Positions 56,593 through 64,000 of a stretch of DNA of 64,000 nt are shown here, in pieces. Each line of letters starts with the position of its first letter. Position 1 is the stretch's first letter. Origin of the DNA: Stagonosporopsis chrysanthemi (lineage: Eukaryota; Ascomycota; Dothideomycetes; Pleosporales; Didymellaceae); contig JAFISE010000029.1 in assembly GCA_022560025.1 (NCBI GenBank), forward strand, positions 124,001-188,000, given 5' to 3'. The position numbers and the translations under genes were made by a program. Below the pieces are notes generated by a model, which was not told the origin of the DNA, ran no database searches, and was given only the letters and a program-made list of their open reading frames with translations.

Positions 56593-59500
56593 ATGAGCTT
56601 TCTGGATGGGTCTTCGTTTTCTGCTTCATTCACGTTCCTTGCCCTGGACTTTGGCGCCTTAGACAACGATCCTTACCGTTCCAGAAATACTATTGCCAGT
56701 GCACAAAATGCATACAGACGTGGGGTCTTCGCAGAAAGTACAGAAATCAAGAAACTCGGAGCTGGCGCAGTGTTTCAGGTAACATTGCGCAAGTCAGATA
56801 TCACTGGCGAGTTGTATGCCGTCAAGACCGCTCACGCGACCAACATATCCGAGAAGTCGAAGAAAGGATCTGCAAGCACAGGCGTATTCGCAGTACTCAG
56901 AGAGATACAGGTCGTCAGCCATGCAGTTGCGGCAACACATCCTAATATCCTGAATGTGATCGGCTGGGATTGGAGTCAACAAAGAATGCCCGTAGTGTTT
57001 GTCGAATATGCCGAACTGGGCACGCTCAAGGACTGGCTACCCATTCATGGCGCGTCCTTGCAGTCGCATGAAAAGCGCAGAATATGCCTGAACGTTGCCT
57101 GCGGCCTGAACGCGCTACATTCAGTTGATATTGCTCATGGCGATATCAAGTTAGCGAATACTTTAGTCTTTTCCAATCCAAAGGGAGCGATCACTGTGAA
57201 GCTATCGGATTTTAGCCATGCCATCTTTGGTCTGTCTACTCGTCGGAAATCAGCATACCCAGGTTCGCGGCTATACAACGCACCAGAAATTCGAAATCCT
57301 GACTCTGTCGTTCTTTCCGACCGGCTACCACAATGCGAAACCTTTTCGTTCGGTCTGCTTGTTTGGGAGGTCCTGAAGAATGGCTCTCACTACTTCGAAC
57401 GGGGGTGGATCGGGAAGTCGTCGACATCGTCATCAGGGACAGAAATTCCTGGTAGCGGATTTGAATCACTTGGAAACGAAGCACTCATTCCCATTGTCCA
57501 AGAGAGCATAGAATCGTGGGGCCATGATGGGCTTCTCACAAAAGCACAAAGCTTTTCTGGAGCTCCAGAGATAGCTCGGAATGACAGAACGACATTTTAT
57601 CGCGTGTTCTCTATCACGTTGAGAGATCGACCAGATAAGCGCAAGGATATGCAAACTGTCGCGATGGCATTGGATGCATATGATGAGTAAGTGTAACCAA
57701 TCTGGTTCCAATTTCGTTGCAATACCTAACTTGAACACACAATTACAGGGGCAAAATTTTGCACTACTCTCACAGACTCGCGGTCCGCAGCTTCGCAGTT
57801 TGGGTAAGTTGCAGGCCAAGCTAGGCCCGAATTGTACTCAATACAGTAGGAATTCAATCCACTTTTGCCTGTGCCATGGGCAGAACAGGTCGCTTTTATC
57901 GAAGAGCTCCGCGCCGAGTTAGCACAACCGGTGCAGCCGAGCCACGCTGAATTGTACTTCATCCTAAGCCGTTGTTTTGCGGAAGGGTATGGAGTGCACA
58001 AAAGCCCCGAAGAAGCAATAATGCACATTTACCATGCTGCCTCGCTCGACAATGTTGAAGCAACATGCTTGATCGAGATTGGAGAAGATTTCTTCAGGAC
58101 TTTCAATGTTCCGAAATTGCCGAAACTTGCACAGAACGACATCTCAAAATGCATGCGAAACGTGCGTACGAGAGTTGTGAAGAAAGCAAGTTCTGGGGAA
58201 AGAATCTCCCTTGCCGCCTACATGAGAGCATGGAATGAGGTGAATCGCGACTTCGTAAAGAGCCGTCAATTCTTCTGGCACGATGGTACCAAAGACCAGG
58301 CCTACAGTTGGACCTCGGAGTCTATCGGAAACTTCGTGGTCGATGTCGCCTACTCTGGAGAGCAAGTTTGCGATGTGTCGATAACTTACGCATCCTTGGT
58401 TTCTTCCTTTAACTCTGGCACTTTTTACGAAGTGTGCGCATCTTTCGGCGTACCCGAGCTCTTCGAAGCCATGCACCGCACAAAAGATCATGAATATATC
58501 CAGTCCAGCTGGGGCGATCACCATGAAGTCTGGAGCCGGCTACTAAATGCAGCTGCGAAGGCAGGTGAAGTATCGTTTTTACAAAGGCTCATCTCACACG
58601 GCTCGGGGAGCGAGCCCAAAGAGTGGAAATCTCCGACTGGAGAGTCTCCCTTGCACTATCTATCGTTTCTTCAGCAGAGTGGCCAGGGTGCTTCCAAGCT
58701 CGTCGCTCAACTACTGGAACTAGATATAGATATCAATGGTGCAGCTACGACACGATCTTGGATCGCTCCATTCAGTGTTGAGTTGAGTGGAACACCCTTG
58801 CACATGGCCATTCGTGTCAACTGTAAACAAACAGTTCGGGTTCTGATGGAGAATGGTGCCGACCCATTCGAGACTTTTGGCGATACTGGAACCCCTTTTC
58901 AGTTGGCCTCAAGCCTCCATTTACACGAAATCATACATATGATCCTCAAGTTATGCAAAGTCAAACCGCACCACTTAGACCTCGCTGTTAATGCGGTTGG
59001 CTTGCCAACAAGAAAGGGGTGGTTCGAGAGATGCTATTCAGCTTCTTCACACTCAATTCCTGACATTCATTGGCAAGATGTATTCTCTACTGTTGAGGCG
59101 TTGTTGTTAGACCAAGAGTCTGCTGGTTCAAATCCAACCAAAGAAGCGTCGGCCACTCCATTCAACATTTACTGGAGCGCCACGCGAATCAAAAGAATGA
59201 TGCTAGATGGCTGGCCTTTGATTGAGTGTATTTCGCAAGGGCAACGCGATCTTCTCATCCCGCGCATAATGATCGACCTAGGCCTTTATCCTTCTACGGA
59301 TGCAGCTCGTTACAAGCTGCTTGACGTAATTGTACAGAAGTGGGAAGACAACAGAAATGACCCACTTCCACTCCAGTTGTTACGGTTGGTCCTTAGTACC
59401 AGTAGCGACACATCCAAATCGGCCGAGTGCCTGGATTGGACAGCTGGATGGCAGCGATTCTTCGACACATATCGTCATACTTGTCTGAATGGCGTCGAAT

Positions 59501-60531
59501 TGCCCGTTCTACACCACTGGATCTTGACTGGCAGCATACACGCTGTCAAGATCCTAACCGAGGTGGTTGATAATGCCAGTATGCGCAAACTCGTCTCTAC
59601 ACTCGATTCCGAACGAAGATCAGCGATCCAAATCGCCATTGACAAAGGCTACAGAGACGCGTATGACGTTCTCAGACCTTTCAAGAATACAACAATAGTG
59701 GATGATATATTCATAGCGCGCAGTAGCTATCCTAGCAGTCCGCTTCTGCCAACCCTTCTCAGTTTACAGGTGGATGAAACAGAGACCGGCCATTTTGAGA
59801 ATATTTGCGAACTTGTCACTTCAGAGTCTCTCGAGAAGGAAACGAGAAATCTCTTGGAAATCAAGGCCATGGCATGCTGTCCACTATGGGCCATATCCGA
59901 CGCGCTGATAGCCTATGCCGAGTGGGCTCTAATAGCTTACCGACTGCACCAACTCCACGCCAACGGTAATCTTAGGTCAAAGGAAAAGCTTCGCTATGAT
60001 ATCACCAAAGTTTGTCTTCTTACAGCAGTCAATCTTCGCATGCGGGCCATCCAAACAAACCAAGTCGATGAGCTTGATGAGCTCAAGTCGACTGGACGCA
60101 CCATCCCAACTTGTATGGCTAAGTTCTATCAATTCGAAAACAACACAATCGTGACTGGCCTTTTTCGCTCACGCTTTCTCGATCGTATTCAGGCAGATTT
60201 GTTTCTTTTCAACAAAAGAAAAATCCCATGGACGTTTTCTCGACAAGAATTCCGAGTAGGTCAGCTGGCTGTTCTTGAATGGTTTCGTGAACGACATTTT
60301 GAAGGTGTCTTTAGCAGGTCGCTTGACTTCGATCTGGACATACCTGAGGACAAACCCCCCATTCGCAACACCTCACGAATCACAAATGATTCGCCGAGAT
60401 CTGAGATCAATCACATGGTGACTCAGATCCAACCAGAGGTTCTCAATCAGCCGCGGACTCTGTATCTGGCTAGTAAAGATAAAGAAGCTAAGCCACAGTG
60501 GTGGAAACTCCGGAAAGGCACATCGAGGTAG
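56593..60531 (+). CDS. Protein kinase - Sel1 - ankyrin fusion protein
   Basis: Exons 56593..57686, 57749..57803 and 57850..60531 give 1276 aa. The kinase domain (about 52-365) has a Gly-rich loop LGAGAVF, the ATP Lys in YAVKTA (78), HGDIKLANTLVF with the catalytic Asp, LSDFSHA (DFG as DFS) and YNAPEI. HGD instead of HRD and DFS instead of DFG are unusual, but all catalytic residues are present, so activity is plausible. After the two introns comes AELYFILSRCFAEGYGVHKS (Sel1-like repeat, about 415-455), then ankyrin-like repeats (about 630-760; TGESPLHYLSFLQQ, GTPLHMAIRVNCKQTVRVLM, ENGADPFETFGDTGTPFQLA) and a long helical tail. The 55-nt middle exon is supported because it restores the frame. 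Kinase, Sel1 and ankyrin combinations occur in fungal signalling and immunity-like gene sets. The ATG at 56593 follows an open upstream stretch without another ATG. Confidence 0.82.
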
Positions 60532-60900
60532 ATCAGTTCGCCTTAGCTCCTCTAGATGCCATGATCATCACGAAAGGCTATGAGGAGGCATACAGAGCAC
60601 CATTCTACGTGCAAGATGAAGTGGGGTCACAGGAGAGCACAAAAATTACTCGAGGCACAACAATCTGAGCATCGACGAAGACGGTGACTTCTTATGAGCT
60701 GCAATGACCACAGACTTCTCAGATGCGTTTCGCGCGTAGTTGAGAACGAGCTCGTACTCAACGGGCTCCCAACATTACCTAAGCATAATGACAATATGTT
60801 TGTTTTGTGCTATAATAAGACTTTTTAAATTTGTTTTTGTGAAAGTAAATCTCTCAAGAGATGGGATTTTGAGAGACTAATGCTAAGACAAGTCAAAGCA
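60532..60900. other. AT-rich intergenic region
   Basis: No gene seen. AT-rich, particularly after 60780, with a short palindrome ATCTCTCAAGAGAT. Confidence 0.4.
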
Positions 60901-61312
60901 GCCATAGTGCTTTTCAGAATACCTTTTGCACACGTGACTTTTGAGAGGACCCCCCTCTTACAGACGTAAATTACGCATAGACAAGTGCAAGGACTACAGA
61001 TCCTGTTATAGGTGCAGTTTATTCTAAGGAGTCTAACTCTGCCCTTATCTATATCTTTAGACTGTATAGTACTATGCAGAGAGGGTATAGGGGTTCTTGC
61101 CTTTAATGTTTGTAGTAATTAGCAAGAAAGCACAGCTAGTATCTATTCTACGCCCTTTAGGCGTATCTAAGAGGGGTTTAATAAGCACAGAAAAAATATT
61201 CTCCTCACAAGCTAAGGGCAAGGCTTTACTAATAAGATAGTTATAACCCCTAAGAACGAATACATCTCAGTCTCGTCACGTGTGCACAAGGTATCTTGAA
61301 AAGCACCATAAC
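60901..61312. mobile_element. MITE-like element with about 38-base terminal inverted repeats
   Basis: The left end (60901-60938) contains TAGTGCTTTTCA then ACCTTTTGCACACGTGAC. The right end (61275-61312), reverse-complemented, contains TGGTGCTTTTCA then ACCTTGTGCACACGTGAC. About 31 of 35 bases match. Inner inverted segments (CCCCTCTTACAGACG near 60952 and CGTATCTAAGAGGGG near 61159) extend the symmetry. The 412-base interior has no ORF and is AT-rich. Target-site duplication is unclear; a TA duplication is possible. The short length and lack of coding point to a non-autonomous DNA transposon remnant. Confidence 0.65.
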
Positions 61313-61586
61313 TAGATGAGGCTATCTAGGTCAGTCACTTTTCACCAACTACTCAGGCCGATCGCTCGTGGGAACCATATGATTAGACTCCTTGAGTTGG
61401 CTACAAAACTCATCATAACTTCACTAGATCTTTTTGTTTGGATGTGTAATTATAGCGCGCACAGAAGAATTAGAAACGGTAGCATGTAAAAATGATCGGC
61501 CAAGAAAAGAGCTCCTTCATAACCGCGCCTCATCACGAGACCTGGTATACGCAATCGTTGGATCGTGGATGGCACCTTCCTTCCAC

Positions 61587-63486
61587 CTAGAACGGAACTT
61601 TGCTCGCAAGGCTCTTCCAGACCTCGCACCTCTCGCCGCGTCCACCCTCCCATACCAACGCATCAACAATACTGAAGTCGTTTTGCACGCCCGGCTCCAT
61701 GAATTCGGTGATGATCGCGCCCGTAGCCTGAAGACTGTCAAAAGGCACACCACCCGTTGTGTTCAGATTCAGCATCGCACTCTTGCCGTCATCGACCCAA
61801 GTGGGCCATGTGAGATTACCCACGCCCTGCGAAGGGTCGGCACTCTCAATGAAGCCGCCCCAGATGTGTCTGAAGGCGGAGCTGAACACCGGCGGCTGGT
61901 TGGGTGTCGCCGGGCCAAAGTACCCGGTCAAGTCGCTTACGTGCAGCGCACCGGGGACAGAGTACTGGTAGTGGAAGGCCGTGCGATTTCCGTAGTCAAA
62001 TGCCGAACCGAGCCAGTAGGAGAGGCAGACGAATGTCCCCTCGGCGTAAATGTTGTATGCTCGTTGTTGGGTACCGGTGGCAAACTGGCTTACATCCAGT
62101 GCTGTCTCTGGGCCGAGACCAGTGGTTGCGTAGCGGTTGGTGTTTGTGTTATTGGACGCTGGATAGGCAGCGAGGATGGCGTCCAAGTCGGAAGCTGTCA
62201 GAGTTGGGAATAAGGCTTGAAGCCAGGTCTCGAGAGCGGTTGTGTCGGTGATGTTTTGTGGGACGAATAGGGGGCCTTCGTTTGCGTTGTTGCCAACGAG
62301 GATGTGCTGGCCATTGACGCGCTTGGCGCTTAGAGACTCGCTGGGGACAGTGGTGATGAATCCAGTTTCCGGCTCGGTAACAGGAAGGAAGGCAAAATTA
62401 CCATAGAGGCTGGCGTTGTTTTGTTCGATGTTTGCGGTTTGCAGTATGACAGAGTCCGCGCTGCGCAGGCAGGAGAGTGTGTCAGTTGAATTACCACTAC
62501 CACAACCACAACCCGTGCGAGAGACAAACTCCTCGTAGCGTTGCGTTGGGATTAGAGCATCAAAGTCGTACTGTGGTACGAGGTAGGGGGAAGCGGCTAT
62601 GATCTGAAACGATGTCAGTAGATGATTCGGGGAACGATTGGAATTCCTTACTTGGTTGAACAGAGATGTTCCAAGGGTACCGTTCTGTGCGATGCCTAGG
62701 AGCATGCTTCCTCCGGCACCGGCACTTTCGCCGCCGACGGTGACCTTCGAGACGTCGCCGCCAAATTGGCCAATGTGGTCTTGGACCCACTGCAGAGCAA
62801 AGGCCATATCGAGAATGCCAACATTGAGATTGCCGTTCTCTTCGACCTCAGCTGAGGAAAGGAAGCCGAACACACCAAGCTAACGAACGATCAGTTTCTG
62901 GCTTCAAGCTTGACCTAGAACACTTACCCTGTATTGTATCGTAACAGCAACAAAACCGTTGTTGTTCGCATTGATAATCTCACTCACGTCTTGCTGGCCA
63001 TTGCCGCTGCCATAGCCTCCACCATGGACCATAACAAAGACTGGGAGCTTCCTGCCAGCCTCCAAATTTGGGGCATACACGTTAAGGAACAGACAGTCTT
63101 CGTCTCCAGAGGGCGCAGGGGAGTTGACAAAGGGTGCTGGGACACCTTGAGGACATTGCGGAGCAAACTCCGTAGCGTTTACCGTGCCGTTAACGGAAGC
63201 TGGAGCTACTGGGGCTCGCCATCGGTTATCCCCAGTAGGAGGTGCGGCAAAACGAATGCTGCATAGGTCAGTGTTTGATCGAGTGTAGGGAAGACTCTAT
63301 TTGGTGTATTGATATGACATACCCTTTCCAGACGTTCAGCTGAGTACTGGAGTTATGAGCACCTTGGTAGACGCCATATCCCAAATCAATAGCTAGGTCT
63401 TGAGCGTTGAGAAATGGTGCTGCTAGGGTTGTCCCACCAAGTAGGTAGAGTGCTGTAGCTGTAAGCCTTCGAACCATTGAAGCCAT
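61587..63486 (-). CDS. Secreted type B carboxylesterase/lipase
   Basis: Exons 63486..63323, 63258..62928, 62879..62652 and 62603..61587 give 579 aa. The start MASMVRRLTATALYLLGG is followed by a signal peptide ending near TTLAAP. The alpha/beta-hydrolase motifs of the family are present: IRFAAPPTGDNRWRAPVAP, EDCLFLNVYAPN, oxyanion hole HGGGYGSGNG, and the nucleophile Ser in VTVGGESAGAGGSML. The catalytic His and acid belong to the C-terminal region around FRHIWGGFIESADPSQGVGN, not pinned down. Many N-x-S/T sites suggest heavy glycosylation. The protein probably hydrolyses ester substrates outside the cell. The last intron (48 nt) is in frame and removable without loss of domain sequence. Confidence 0.9.
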
Positions 63487-63659
63487 TTCTGATATCGACA
63501 CTGACACGATTGGATTGCATCGAGGTTGTGGCTACACAAATGTTATGTATGGTGATTGACTTTGACTAAGCCGGAATCCCCTCTGCGGCTCGGCCGTCAC
63601 TGGGCCATGGGCCAGGATGTGCCTTTTGGTTGTATTTTAAGGTCATTGAACAAGAACTC

Positions 63660-63735
63660 GGCCAACATGCAGCTTAGTTCACTGCAGACCTGATTACTTA
63701 GACCTGTGTTGAGTAAACAATGCTAGAGGCATGAT
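63660..63735. repeat. Direct repeat, copy A
   Basis: Shares with copy B the stretches CCTGATTAC and AGACCTGTGTTGAGTAAACA, followed by GGCATGAT. It differs from copy B at CAG to TAG changes (CTTAGTT against CTCAGTG, ACTTAG against ACTCAG). Confidence 0.85.
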
Positions 63736-63764
63736 GTCGGAGTACGAATGTCGATGCAAGCCTA

Positions 63765-63840
63765 GCCAGCGTGCAGCTCAGTGCACTGCAGTCCTGATTA
63801 CTCAGACCTGTGTTGAGTAAACAAAGAGAGTGGCATGATT
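63765..63840. repeat. Direct repeat, copy B
   Basis: Second copy, about 105 bases downstream. See copy A for shared stretches. It keeps CA where copy A has TA. Confidence 0.85.
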
Positions 63841-64000
63841 GTATAAGCATACTATGGTACATGGCATAAGCTTTGTTAGTACGGTGGGTGCAACAGGGGC
63901 CGTGTTATCCTGACCAATCTAACGCAGTGTTCTTTTTAACCACTAGCTACTTAGCTAATTAGTAGAATAAGCAAGGCTAACTTTTGCTATCCTCTTTTAG

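Larger units (their letters stand above)
63487..64000. other. AT-rich region with direct repeats and TpA-rich sequence
   Basis: Upstream region of the esterase gene and beyond. Two direct repeats of about 75 bases are listed separately. The last 80 bases are TA-rich (ACTAGCTACTTAGCTAATTA), as in repeat-derived fungal DNA. No gene seen. Confidence 0.5.

Noticed and set aside
61434..62213. A 259-codon plus-strand frame opposite the carboxylesterase
   Set aside because: Antisense to conserved esterase coding; no domain.
1..64000. tRNA, 5S rRNA or CRISPR arrays
   Set aside because: I looked for GGTTCGA-type B boxes with matching acceptor stems and for regularly spaced repeats and found none convincing. 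Absence is by eye only.

Overview
The window is nuclear DNA of a filamentous ascomycete, most likely a Dothideomycete. This rests on short 45-60 nt introns with GTACGT/GTAAGT donors and CTAAC/CTAAT branch sites, fungal-only families (velvet VeA, HET domain, HeLo domain, Abp2, Byr4, Mcl1) and gene-poor stretches with CpA-to-TpA changes that resemble RIP. All exon coordinates are my own splice predictions. They keep frame and give expected protein lengths for the recognised genes.

Layout. 1-20 kb is conserved housekeeping sequence: Abp2 (cut by the window edge) divergent from Mcl1/Ctf4, alpha-tubulin, a small membrane protein, an F-box protein, an aldo/keto reductase, the U2 snRNP protein SF3B2, an RS-rich protein and RNA polymerase III subunit 2. 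20-28 kb holds an unrecognised multi-exon gene, a U2 snRNA gene, a HET-domain protein and O-acetylhomoserine sulfhydrylase. 29-37 kb is the developmental regulator veA with a very long, repeat-rich upstream region, plus low-complexity orphan genes. 37.5-39.1 kb has no convincing ORF but carries four diverged direct copies of an element that looks like a structured RNA. 39.7-53 kb returns to conserved genes: a WD40 protein, the septation regulator Byr4, XRCC4/Lif1, an AFF4/Ebp1-like protein and GABA transaminase. 53-64 kb looks accessory: a HeLo-pseudokinase protein divergent from a kinase-Sel1-ankyrin protein, a MITE-like element, a secreted carboxylesterase and AT-rich repeat remnants.

Three things stand out. 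(1) The U2 snRNA gene (minus strand, about 23.15-23.46 kb) appears to be split by two spliceosomal introns: a GC-AG intron near the cap and a GT-AG intron immediately before the branch-site recognition sequence. U2 would then be needed to make U2. (2) The four-copy hairpin family at 37.57-39.06 kb shows compensatory base changes in at least two helices. (3) The divergent HeLo-pseudokinase and kinase-ankyrin genes resemble in architecture an MLKL/RIPK3-type executioner and activator pair. This last point is an inference from domain order and adjacency.
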